From NCBI GenBank assembly GCA_045811525.1, contig JBJMTV010000010.1, positions 62,001-126,000 of the forward strand: DNA of 64,000 bases, given 5' to 3'. The DNA comes from VAZQ01 sp045811525 (GTDB lineage Bacteria > Pseudomonadota > Alphaproteobacteria > Rhizobiales > Xanthobacteraceae). The notes under the pieces were generated by a model, which saw only the letters and a program-made list of their open reading frames with translations, ran no database searches and was not told where the DNA came from. Each line of letters starts with the position of its first letter. Positions within the stretch are counted from its first letter, which is position 1. The translations under genes and the position numbers were made by a program. This document shows positions 1 to 9,768 of this stretch, in pieces.

Positions 1-903
1 CTCTCCAGTGCGCGGCTCGCCCTCACTGCGAGGCGCGGCCGCGATCAACTCTTTTTCACGTTGAATGATCTCGGTGGCGAGCCGCAGATAGGCTTCGCTG
101 CCGACGCATTTCAAATCATAGACCAGCACGGGCTTTCCGTAGGACGGCGCTTCCGAGACGCGGACGTTGCGCGGAATGATGGTGTCGTAGACCTTCTGGC
201 CGCTGTTGGCGCGAACGTCAGCGACGACCTGGTTGGACAGATTGTTGCGCGCGTCGTGCATGGTGAGCACGATGCCATGAATGAGGAGATCGGGGTTTAG
301 CGCGCTCTTCACGTTCTCTACGGTCTGCAGCAGTTGCGACAAGCCTTCCAGCGCAAAGAACTCGCATTGCAAGGGCACCAGGATTGCATCTGCCGACGCA
401 AGTGCATTGATGGTGAGAAGATTGAGCGATGGTGGACAGTCGATCAGCACGTAGCTGAACTCGGCAATACGCGAGCTGCCGCCGCGCAGAGGATAAAGCG
501 CGTGCCGCAAGCGGAACGCGCGGTCGCGTGCTTGGCTGACCTCCAGCTCGAGCCCGGAAAGATCGAGCGTCGCCGGCACGATGCTGAGGCGCGGCACTGC
601 CGTCGCGACCAGGGCATCCTTGAGCGTCGCCCCACCCGCGAGCACGTCGTACATCGAGTAGCGCCGATTGCGCCGTTCGATTCCGAGTCCGGTCGAGGCA
701 TTGCCCTGTGGATCGAGATCAATGATCAGCACCTGCTCGCCGATCGCGGCGAGCGCGGTGCCGAGATTGATAGCGGTGGTGGTCTTGCCAACGCCGCCCT
801 TCTGGTTGGCAATTGCGATTACGCGCGGCGGTGCCGCGTTGGCTATCGGCGCGAGCGGAACAGCTTCTGCTGTGGCGCTCGCTGCGTGGGCGCTGTCCGT
901 CAT
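1..903 (-). CDS. parA: Chromosome-partitioning ATPase ParA (3' end cut by window edge)
   Basis: Deviant Walker-type ATPase that moves newly replicated origins apart together with ParB bound at parS. The reading frame starts at an ATG at 903 and stays open to base 1, giving 301 codons without a stop. The deviant Walker A motif KGGVGKTT lies near residue 40, followed by LIIDLDPQGNAS. The readable C-terminal end (REKELIAAA) looks like the last part of ParA, so little is missing. parB would be expected just beyond the left edge. rsmG lies 36 bp upstream in the same direction. Two parS sites lie within 3 kb. Family assignment is firm. Confidence 0.95.
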   Translation of the reverse strand, partial: MTDSAHAASATAEAVPLAPIANAAPPRVIAIANQKGGVGKTTTAINLGTALAAIGEQVLIIDLDPQGNASTGLGIERRNRRYSMYDVLAGGATLKDALVATAVPRLSIVPATLDLSGLELEVSQARDRAFRLRHALYPLRGGSSRIAEFSYVLIDCPPSLNLLTINALASADAILVPLQCEFFALEGLSQLLQTVENVKSALNPDLLIHGIVLTMHDARNNLSNQVVADVRANSGQKVYDTIIPRNVRVSEAPSYGKPVLVYDLKCVGSEAYLRLATEIIQREKELIAAAPRSEGEPRTGE

Positions 904-939
904 TCAGCGATCCGGAACGTTGCGAATCGAGAGGAGATT

Positions 940-1629
940 CTAAGCCGTTGTGCGGACAGGTTCCAACCGGTCAACGACGAGCACCTGAGCGGTGGGCTCA
1001 GTCCGGCTCGATACCAAATTAACGTTAATATTCCAATATTCCCGCGCGACGCCAAGCTCCGTCTCAGCATTTTGCCCCTTGGGAAAGAGGCCGATCACTC
1101 CTGGTCTGGCGAGAAGCGGAGAAGCAAGCGCCAGCAAGGTCTTAAGCGGAGCGAGGGCGCGTGCCGTCACGACGTCCAGAGGTCCTCTGAACCCGACCGT
1201 AAAATCCTCCGCCCGCCTGCGGTGCACCTGCGCCGGAACGCCCGTCGCGCGGCACGCCTCGGTCAGGAAGGTTGCTTTTTTTCCGTTGCTTTCAACCAGA
1301 TGCACGCTCGCGCCGGGGACCTCAGCAAGCGCGCACGCCACCACCAGACCAGGAAAGCCGCCGCCGGAGCCAAGATCAACCCACACCTTGCCACGCGGAG
1401 CTAGGGCAAGGAGTTGCAGCGAATCCGCAACATGCCTTGTCCACAACTTCGCAATGGTCGAGGCCGCGATGAGGTTCATGCGGGCCTGCCAATCGAGCAG
1501 CAGCTCTACGAAGAGTTCGAGCCGTTGCGTTGTTTCACGTGAAACCGGCGTGAGCGTCAACGCGTGCTCCCGGTCCGCAGCCAGGCCTTCCATTAACGGC
1601 AGGCCCGAGGCTGAAGGCGCACGGATCAT
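940..1629 (-). CDS. rsmG: 16S rRNA (guanine-527-N7)-methyltransferase RsmG (GidB)
   Basis: SAM-dependent methyltransferase that makes m7G527 in 16S rRNA. The 229-residue product has the SAM-binding loop GSGGGFPG at residues 87-94 and the NLIAAS segment before it. Residues 29-33 (VSRET) are encoded by a parS site, so this part of the protein doubles as a partition site. The start at 1629 is an ATG with a weak ribosome-binding site; a second ATG at 1593 is possible, and both lie upstream of the parS codons. It sits between mnmG (31 bp upstream) and parA on the minus strand, the usual alphaproteobacterial order. An AT-rich patch lies near its 3' end. Confidence 0.96.
   Translation of the reverse strand: MIRAPSASGLPLMEGLAADREHALTLTPVSRETTQRLELFVELLLDWQARMNLIAASTIAKLWTRHVADSLQLLALAPRGKVWVDLGSGGGFPGLVVACALAEVPGASVHLVESNGKKATFLTEACRATGVPAQVHRRRAEDFTVGFRGPLDVVTARALAPLKTLLALASPLLARPGVIGLFPKGQNAETELGVAREYWNINVNLVSSRTEPTAQVLVVDRLEPVRTTA
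1018..1040. repeat. AT-rich palindromes inside the 3' end of rsmG
   Basis: ATTAACGTTAAT (1018-1029) is a perfect 12-bp palindrome. It is followed by AATATT-CC-AATATT (1027-1040). In rsmG it encodes an Asn/Ile-rich segment near EYWNINVNLV. The base composition differs sharply from the surrounding GC-rich coding sequence. No function is recognised. Confidence 0.5.
1531..1546. promoter_or_regulatory. parS: parS partition site 1 (inside rsmG)
   Basis: TGTTTCACGTGAAACC matches the bacterial parS consensus TGTTTCACGTGAAACA at 15 of 16 bases, with the perfect 14-bp palindromic core GTTTCACGTGAAAC at 1532-1545. It lies inside rsmG and supplies the codons for VSRET. ParB is known to bind this consensus and spread from it. 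The site is about 9.3 kb from the candidate oriC and next to parA. Confidence 0.95.
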
Positions 1630-1660
1630 GTGCAGGAAACTTGCGGGAGCACGTTTTTCC

Positions 1661-3538
1661 TTACCGCGATGGCGCCGCGCGCCGCGCTCTGCCGTGGCGT
1701 CTCACATGTGCGAGCAGCAAGGTCAGTGCGGCGGGCGTCAGCCCGTCCATACGCCCGGCTTGGCCGATCGTGCGGGGCTTGGCCGCCTGCAGTTTCTGGC
1801 GAGCCTCGTTGGAAAGACCAGGAAGGCTCGCGTAATCCAGATCATCCGGCAAACCGAGATCCTCATCGCGCCGATAGGCCGCCACATCAGCGGCCTGCCT
1901 TGAGAGATAAACGTCGTACTTGGCGTCCGTCTCAAGCTGCTCCGCGATACTCGGCGGCAGGTTGCCAAGCTCCGGCCATACCGCTGCCAGCTCGTGCAGC
2001 CGGATGTGTGGATAGGACAGGAGCTCGAAGGCAGTGCGGCGCTGCCCATCCTTGTTGAGGGCAAACCCGTAGCGCTCCGCAGCCGTCGGAGTGAGCGACA
2101 CGGAGCGGGCAAATTCGCGCGCTGCCGCGAGTCGCATGAGTTTTTCGCCGTGACGGCGCCGGCGCTCCGGTCCGACGCAACCGATCTCTATGCCACGCTG
2201 CGTCAAACGCTGATCGGCATTATCGGCGCGCAATGTCAGACGATACTCTGCGCGCGAGGTGAACATGCGGTAGGGTTCGCTCACGCCTCGAGTGACGAGG
2301 TCGTCTACCATCACAGCGAGGTAGGCCTCGGCTCGGTCAAACGTCACCTCATCTCCCCCTCCTGCGCGTGCGGCAGCGTTGATCCCCGCCAGCAAGCCTT
2401 GCGCCGCCGCCTCCTCGTAGCCGGTCGTGCCGTTGATCTGCCCGGCCAGATACAGACCCGAAACCCGGCGGGCCTCGAGCGTTGGCTCGAGCTCGCGCGG
2501 GTCCACGTGATCGTACTCGATGGCATAGCCAGGCCGAACCACACGGGCATTCTCAAGCCCGGGAATGGTGGCGACAAGCGCCAGCTGGACCGCCTCCGGA
2601 AGTGCGGTTGAGATGCCATTCGGGTAGACGGTCGGATCGTCCAGTCCTTCCGGCTCGAGAAAAATCTGGTGCCCGTCCCGCTCGCCGAAGCGGACGATCT
2701 TGTCCTCGATCGATGGGCAATAGCGCGGCCCACGGCTGCCGATCTGGCCGGAATACATCGGCGAGAGGTGCACATTCTCGCGGATGATGCGGTGCGTGGC
2801 CTCGGTGGTGCGCGTGATGCCGCACGCCACCTGAGGCTGCGCGATGTGCTCGGTCAGGACGGAGAACGGCTCGGGCGGATCGTCGCCGGGCTGCATCTCC
2901 ACCGCGGTCCAGTCGATTGTGCGGCCATCGAGCCTGGGCGGAGTGCCGGTCTTGAGACGTCCTAGATGAAAGCCAAGGCGCTCGAGCGTAAGTGCCAGGC
3001 CAATGGCCGGGCCCTCCCCGACCCGGCCGGCAGCAACCTGCTGCTCGCCGATGTGGATAAGCCCACGCAGGAACGTGCCGGTGGTCAGAACGACGCAGCG
3101 CGCACCGAGCTCGCGCCCATCGGCCAGTCTCAGTCCGGCAATGGCCTCGTTGCCAATAAGGACGTCGTCGGCTTCCCCCTCGATGACCGTGACCGCGGCG
3201 ATCTCGGCAACAGCCTCCTGCATGGCCGCAGCATAGAGGCGGCGGTCAGCCTGGGCTCGGGGCCCACGCACGGCCGGCCCCTTGCGGCGGTTCAGCACGC
3301 GAAACTGGATGCCGGCGCGGTCCGCGACTCGGCCCATCAGGCCATCGAGCGCATCGATCTCCCGCACCAAGTGCCCCTTCCCCAGACCGCCAATGGCCGG
3401 ATTGCAGGACATCGCACCCACGGTGGCAAAGCGATGCGTCACTAAGGCTGTGCACGCGCCCATGCGGCCGGCGGCGGCAGCCGCCTCACAACCGGCGTGA
3501 CCTCCGCCAACCACAACTACGTCGTAGTGATCACTCAT
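1661..3538 (-). CDS. mnmG: tRNA uridine-5-carboxymethylaminomethyl modification enzyme MnmG (GidA)
   Basis: FAD-dependent partner of MnmE in forming the cmnm5 group on U34 of several tRNAs. The product has 625 residues, the usual length. The N-terminal dinucleotide-binding motif GGGHAG is at residues 11-16, followed by the conserved SCNPAIGGLGKGH segment. The C-terminal MnmE/tRNA-binding region ends with the typical YASLPGLSNEARQKL sequence. It lies in the origin-proximal minus-strand group with mnmE upstream and rsmG downstream. The 189-bp gap to mnmE carries the second parS site. Confidence 0.97.
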   Translation of the reverse strand: MSDHYDVVVVGGGHAGCEAAAAAGRMGACTALVTHRFATVGAMSCNPAIGGLGKGHLVREIDALDGLMGRVADRAGIQFRVLNRRKGPAVRGPRAQADRRLYAAAMQEAVAEIAAVTVIEGEADDVLIGNEAIAGLRLADGRELGARCVVLTTGTFLRGLIHIGEQQVAAGRVGEGPAIGLALTLERLGFHLGRLKTGTPPRLDGRTIDWTAVEMQPGDDPPEPFSVLTEHIAQPQVACGITRTTEATHRIIRENVHLSPMYSGQIGSRGPRYCPSIEDKIVRFGERDGHQIFLEPEGLDDPTVYPNGISTALPEAVQLALVATIPGLENARVVRPGYAIEYDHVDPRELEPTLEARRVSGLYLAGQINGTTGYEEAAAQGLLAGINAAARAGGGDEVTFDRAEAYLAVMVDDLVTRGVSEPYRMFTSRAEYRLTLRADNADQRLTQRGIEIGCVGPERRRRHGEKLMRLAAAREFARSVSLTPTAAERYGFALNKDGQRRTAFELLSYPHIRLHELAAVWPELGNLPPSIAEQLETDAKYDVYLSRQAADVAAYRRDEDLGLPDDLDYASLPGLSNEARQKLQAAKPRTIGQAGRMDGLTPAALTLLLAHVRRHGRARRAAPSR

Positions 3539-3687
3539 CTTGCCCTTGCTCCACGGCGCGGTTTTAGCTGAGTGCCCACTGCCGTCAATGTAACGGACGT
3601 GGCGAATGCACGCTCGTGCGTCGCCCGGATGGAGCGGCCTTACCTTCCCCGGCGCTGACCTGAAACCACGGTCGGTGCGTAGCCTCC

Positions 3688-3703
3688 TGTTTCACGTGAA
3701 ACC
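3688..3703. promoter_or_regulatory. parS: parS partition site 2 (mnmG-mnmE intergenic)
   Basis: TGTTTCACGTGAAACC, identical over 16 bases and in the same orientation as the site in rsmG, with the palindromic core at 3689-3702. It lies in the non-coding gap between mnmE and mnmG, about 2.16 kb from the first site and about 7.2 kb from the candidate oriC. The exact match to the ParB consensus core makes the call strong. Confidence 0.94.
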
Positions 3704-3727
3704 CCTCCCCCTCTGCTTGTCGCTCTT

Positions 3728-5089
3728 TTACTTGCCGATGCAGAAGTCTCTGAAGATGACGTCGAGAACATCCTCGACATCCACGCGCCCCAAAAGCTTG
3801 CCCAATTCGCGTACCGCCAGCCGGAGCTGCTCGGAAACAATCTCGGCGCCTTCGTCCTCCTCGACAGCCCGGCCAGCGTCCTCGAGTGAACGGACCGCCT
3901 CAACGAGATGTGCGCGTTGGCGCTCGCGCGTAACGAGCGCAGGCTCCGCGCCAAGCGCGCTCATAGCAAACTCGCCCAAGTCGTTCAGAAGCCGATCAAC
4001 ACCGGTTCCGGAGAAAGCAGATATAGAATGAATATTTAATTCTTTGCTGAATTTATATTCATTTCTACTTGAGTTCGCGACCAAGTCAATCTTGTTGACG
4101 ACGACCCACACGCGTTGAGCGGACCCGGTCGGAATATCAGCCGGGCTGGGCTCGGGGCCCGCGGCTTCCACGACCCAGAGAGTCAAATCGGCCGACTTTG
4201 CCTGCTCGTTGGCACGGCGGACGCCCTCCTGCTCGATCGGATCCTCGGTGGCGCGGATCCCTGCCGTGTCGAGTACCGTGACAGGGTAGCCGCCCAGGTC
4301 GAGGTGAAGCTCCAGCACGTCCCTGGTCGTGCCGGGATAAGGAGACACGATCGCCGCCTCGCGGCGCGCCAGCCGGTTGAACAGCGTTGACTTCCCGGCA
4401 TTCGGCGGGCCGGCGATGGCAACCCGCAGACCCTCGCGCATGCGTTCCCCGCGAGCACTGCAAGCCGAGCGGATTTCCGCCGCGAGTGTCTTGATTGTTT
4501 CAAGTGTGCGGCGCGCCGCCTCGCGCGGCACATCTTCCTCCTCGGGGAAGTCGATCCCCGCCTCGATGAGCGCCAAGACGTCGATCAGCCGCTGGCGCCA
4601 GGTCTCCGCACGTTGTCCAAGGAAACCCTTGAGGTGCTCATAGGCCTGGCGGCGTTGCGCCGGCGTCTCTGCCGCGACGAGGTCGGCAAGACCCTCGACC
4701 GCCGTCAAATCCATGCGTCCATTCTCGAACGCTCGGCGTGTGAACTCGCCGGCCTCGGCCGGTCGCAGCCCCTCGAGCTTACCAAGAAGTCCGAGCAGGG
4801 CGGAAACAACCGCTCGACCGCCGTGCACCTGCAGTTCGGCAACGTCCTCCCCGGTCTCACTGTGCGGACCGGGAAACCAGAGCGCGAGCCCTTCATCCAC
4901 GACCTCGCGACTTCCGGGATCGCGCACGCGCACGAGCGCCGCCTGGCGCGGCTTCGGCAGCCGGCCGGTCAGCTGCTCGAGTGCGTTCCCAGCCTTCGGG
5001 CCCGAAATACGAATGATCGCGATGGCCGCAGGCAGATGCCCGGAGGAGAGGGCAAAGATGGTATCGCGGCTTTCAATCATAGCCGCCAT
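3728..5089 (-). CDS. mnmE: tRNA modification GTPase MnmE (TrmE)
   Basis: GTPase that works with MnmG on U34 of tRNA. The 453-residue product has the N-terminal tetrahydrofolate-binding domain (about 1-120), a helical domain, and an inserted G domain with GPPNAGKS at 227-234, DTAG at 274-277 and NKID at 332-335. It ends in the family-defining CIGK at 450-453. Residues about 338-356 are encoded by an unusually AT-rich stretch that contains a nested inverted repeat. The ATG at 5089 is followed by the typical DTIFALSSG sequence. It is divergent from the DUF255 gene. Confidence 0.97.
   Translation of the reverse strand: MAAMIESRDTIFALSSGHLPAAIAIIRISGPKAGNALEQLTGRLPKPRQAALVRVRDPGSREVVDEGLALWFPGPHSETGEDVAELQVHGGRAVVSALLGLLGKLEGLRPAEAGEFTRRAFENGRMDLTAVEGLADLVAAETPAQRRQAYEHLKGFLGQRAETWRQRLIDVLALIEAGIDFPEEEDVPREAARRTLETIKTLAAEIRSACSARGERMREGLRVAIAGPPNAGKSTLFNRLARREAAIVSPYPGTTRDVLELHLDLGGYPVTVLDTAGIRATEDPIEQEGVRRANEQAKSADLTLWVVEAAGPEPSPADIPTGSAQRVWVVVNKIDLVANSSRNEYKFSKELNIHSISAFSGTGVDRLLNDLGEFAMSALGAEPALVTRERQRAHLVEAVRSLEDAGRAVEEDEGAEIVSEQLRLAVRELGKLLGRVDVEDVLDVIFRDFCIGK
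4027..4063. repeat. AT-rich nested hairpin inside mnmE
   Basis: AATGAATAT (4027-4035) pairs perfectly with ATATTCATT (4055-4063). Inside it AATTC (4038-4042) pairs with GAATT (4049-4053), leaving a six-base loop. Only a 2/1-base internal bulge separates the two stems. The block is almost pure A+T within a GC-rich gene and encodes the segment between NKID and the SAFSGTG motif of the G domain. Function unknown. Confidence 0.6.
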
Positions 5090-5136
5090 TTAGCCCTCCG
5101 GGCGTTGGCAATATAGACGCATCCCACCTGTTGCTT

Positions 5137-5151
5137 TTCGTTTTGAACGAA
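5137..5151. promoter_or_regulatory. Inverted repeat in the mnmE/DUF255 divergent promoter region
   Basis: TTCGTT-TTG-AACGAA is a perfect 6-3-6 inverted repeat. It lies in the 87-bp gap between the divergent starts of mnmE (5089) and the DUF255 gene (5177), about 26 bp before the latter. It could be an operator, but no regulator is recognised. Confidence 0.3.
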
Positions 5152-5176
5152 GACTCTGGCGGAGCATTATCGGCGC

Positions 5177-7216
<2,040 letters not shown>

Positions 7217-7288
7217 CAACAAGGCATGCGTGACAAGTCGCGCGGATCGGCGTCGCTTGCCGCTATCGGTACCGGCGAGGAGGGGACG

Positions 7289-7723
7289 ATGACTTGGCGC
7301 GTAGCGAGGCTTTGCAGAAGCTGGTCGTATGTCGTGATTGCCTTGCAGCTCGCGCTCACTGCAGGTGCGCGCGCGGCGGACGAGCGGATTGTGATGGAGC
7401 TCAACACCGCCGAGCCGAGCGACAATCAGTGCCGCGTCAATTTCGTCCTTGAAAACCGGGAGCCGGTGGCGTTGCAGGGGCTCAAGCTCGACCTCGTTGC
7501 ATTCAGCACCGATGGCGCCATCGTGCAGCGTTTCCTGGTCGAGATGCCGGCGTTGCGGCCGACAAAGACCGTGGTGCGCTCGGTATTGTTCAGCCGTGAA
7601 TGCCGGCAGATCGGCGCCATTCTCGTCAACGACGTGACTGCGTGCGCGCCCCTGGAGCCTGGTGCGTGCCTCGACGCCTTGCAGCTGTCCTCGCGCCTGC
7701 AGGAGCTCCGCTTCTACAAATAG
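7289..7723 (+). CDS. Small secreted protein of unknown function
   Basis: A 144-residue protein. The start at the ATG 7289 is chosen because GAGGAGGGG precedes it and because it opens a clear signal peptide (basic n-region, hydrophobic core, cleavage after GARA near residue 28). The mature part has an immunoglobulin-like beta pattern (NFVLENREPVALQGLKLDLV) and four cysteines, suggesting an exported protein with disulfide bonds. It lies 72 bp after the DUF255 gene and converges on rho. I do not recognise a named family. Confidence 0.75.
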   Translation: MTWRVARLCRSWSYVVIALQLALTAGARAADERIVMELNTAEPSDNQCRVNFVLENREPVALQGLKLDLVAFSTDGAIVQRFLVEMPALRPTKTVVRSVLFSRECRQIGAILVNDVTACAPLEPGACLDALQLSSRLQELRFYK

Positions 7724-7755
7724 AGCGACGAGAAGCCCGACCCGATCCTAATGGC

Positions 7756-9021
7756 CTACGCATTCATCGATTCGAAGAAATCGGAATTGCCCTTCGTGTT
7801 GCGCAGCTTGTCGAGTAGGAAGTCAATCGCATCCATGGTGCCCATCGGATTGAGGATGCGGCGCAGGATGTACATCTTCTTGAGCTGATCGGGGGCGACC
7901 AGCAGCTCTTCCTTGCGCGTGCCGGAGCGCGTGATGTCCATAGCCGGGAAGGTGCGCTTGTCCGCGACCTTGCGGTCGAGAATGATTTCCGAGTTGCCCG
8001 TCCCCTTGAACTCCTCGAAGATGACCTCGTCCATGCGGCTGCCGGTATCGATCAGAGCGGTGGCAATGATCGTGAGTGATCCACCCTCTTCAATGTTGCG
8101 CGCCGCACCGAAGAAGCGCTTGGGCCGCTGCAGAGCGTTGGCATCGACGCCGCCCGTCAGCACCTTGCCGGATGACGGCACCACGGTGTTGTAAGCGCGC
8201 CCGAGCCGCGTGATCGAGTCGAGCAAGATCACGACGTCGCGACTGTGCTCGACCAGGCGTTTGGCCTTTTCGATCACCATTTCGGCGACCTGCACGTGAC
8301 GCGATGCCGGCTCGTCGAAGGTCGACGAAACCACTTCGCCCTTCACCGAGCGTTGCATATCCGTCACCTCTTCCGGCCGCTCATCGATAAGCAGCACGAT
8401 GAGGTAGCACTCCGGGTGATTGGAGGTGATGGCGTGAGCAATGTTCTGCAGCAGCACGGTCTTGCCGGTGCGCGGCGGCGAGACGATCAGTGCACGCTGA
8501 CCTTTGCCGATCGGGGCGACGATATCGATGACCCGGGCCGAGAGATCTTTCCGGGTCGGGTCCTCGTGCTCCATGCGCAGCCGCTCGTCCGGATAAAGCG
8601 GCGTCAGGTTGTCGAAGTTGACCTTGTGGCGGGCCTTTTCCGGATCCTCGAAATTGATGGTGTTCACCTTCAGCAGCGCGAAGTAGCGCTCGCCTTCTTT
8701 TGGTGAGCGGATGTGGCCATCGATCGTGTCGCCGGTGCGCAGCCCGAAACGGCGAATCTGCGAGGGAGAGACGTAGATGTCATCCGGACCGGGCAGATAG
8801 TTCGCCTCGGGCGAGCGGAGAAAGCCGAAGCCATCGGAGAGCACCTCGACGACGCCTTCGCCGACAATGTCGGTCTCGCGCATCGATAGCTGCTTGAGAA
8901 TGCCGAACATCAGCTCCTGCTTGCGCATGGTGCTGGCGTTTTCCACCTCGAGCTCTTCGGCAAACGATACGAGCTCGGCTGGCGTCTTGGTCTTGAGGTC
9001 TTGGAGTTTCATTTCCCGCAT
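7756..9021 (-). CDS. rho: Transcription termination factor Rho
   Basis: Hexameric RNA-dependent ATPase that terminates transcription. The 421-residue product has the N-terminal Rho-N helical domain, the RNA-binding cold-shock-like domain (GFGFLRSPEANYLPGPDDIYVS, residues about 64-86, quoted here as two parts: GFGFLRSPEANYL and PGPDDIYVS) and the Walker A motif SPPRTGKT at 181-188. The RMDEVIFEEFKGTGN segment is conserved further on. The start MREMKLQDL is typical of Hyphomicrobiales; an internal Met four codons later is possible. It sits upstream of the DUF255 group in the classical mnmE-rho-hem order. Confidence 0.97.
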   Translation of the reverse strand: MREMKLQDLKTKTPAELVSFAEELEVENASTMRKQELMFGILKQLSMRETDIVGEGVVEVLSDGFGFLRSPEANYLPGPDDIYVSPSQIRRFGLRTGDTIDGHIRSPKEGERYFALLKVNTINFEDPEKARHKVNFDNLTPLYPDERLRMEHEDPTRKDLSARVIDIVAPIGKGQRALIVSPPRTGKTVLLQNIAHAITSNHPECYLIVLLIDERPEEVTDMQRSVKGEVVSSTFDEPASRHVQVAEMVIEKAKRLVEHSRDVVILLDSITRLGRAYNTVVPSSGKVLTGGVDANALQRPKRFFGAARNIEEGGSLTIIATALIDTGSRMDEVIFEEFKGTGNSEIILDRKVADKRTFPAMDITRSGTRKEELLVAPDQLKKMYILRRILNPMGTMDAIDFLLDKLRNTKGNSDFFESMNA

Positions 9022-9273
9022 GACGGGGGGATTCCTGTGGAGGAGATCGGCCGGAGGAGAAAATGCAGCCGATCGGCAGGGGAGGGGAATCGCAGGTCTG
9101 GCGGGAGCGCTTTTGCTCTTGGCCCGATGCTACAGCCGGTCCCTCGATTGGGCCGGTACTTGGTGCATCTGCCTGCGTTCGGGGGAGATAGAACGGGAAC
9201 ATATGAAAAGACTGTTCCCAGCGCAAGTAGTGATCGCAGCCTTGGGGATGGCGCCGCCGTGAATTTTCGCCAC

Positions 9274-9708
9274 TCAGAACGGTTTGAGCACCACCAGAAG
9301 CACAATAGCGATCATCAGAACCGTAGGTACTTCATTGATAATGCGAAAGAACTTTTGAGAGTACTGGTTGCGATCGGCGGCAAAATCGCGCACCCAGCGC
9401 GCATAAAAAACGTGCAGACCGGAGAGGGCGAGCACGAGGATAACTTTCGCTTGTAGCCACCCCCAGCTGTACCAGCCAGCAGACCAGGCAAGCCAGAGGC
9501 CCAATAGCCAAGTGGCGATCATCGCTGGATTGATGATGCCTTTGAGCAGCCGGCGCTCCATCACCTTGAACGTTTCCGACTGCTTGGATCCGGGCTCGGC
9601 CTCGCAGTGATACACGAACAGCCGCGGCAGATAGAGCATCCCCGCCATCCAGGCGATGATCGCGATGATGTGCAATGCCTTGATCCAGTCGTAGATCGGC
9701 GTGCGCAC
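9274..9708 (-). CDS. hemJ: Protoporphyrinogen IX oxidase HemJ (UPF0093)
   Basis: Heme-containing membrane protein that oxidises protoporphyrinogen IX in bacteria lacking HemG/HemY. The 144-residue product has four predicted transmembrane segments, the conserved His in KALHIIAIIAWMAGM (His13) and the family sequence YLPRLFVYH. The start is a GTG at 9708. It lies between rho and hemE; hemE supplies an earlier step of the same pathway. No ferrochelatase gene is present in the window. Confidence 0.92.
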   Translation of the reverse strand: MRTPIYDWIKALHIIAIIAWMAGMLYLPRLFVYHCEAEPGSKQSETFKVMERRLLKGIINPAMIATWLLGLWLAWSAGWYSWGWLQAKVILVLALSGLHVFYARWVRDFAADRNQYSQKFFRIINEVPTVLMIAIVLLVVLKPF

Positions 9709-9768
9709 AGCTCAGTGTCCTGATTGGCTCGGCATCACCGACACGCCGGAAGAATAATGACCGCCACG

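Noticed and set aside
52..67. TTTTTCACGTTGAATG, a parS-like string inside parA
   Set aside because: An extra T breaks the palindrome and several outer bases differ; the two true sites match the core exactly.
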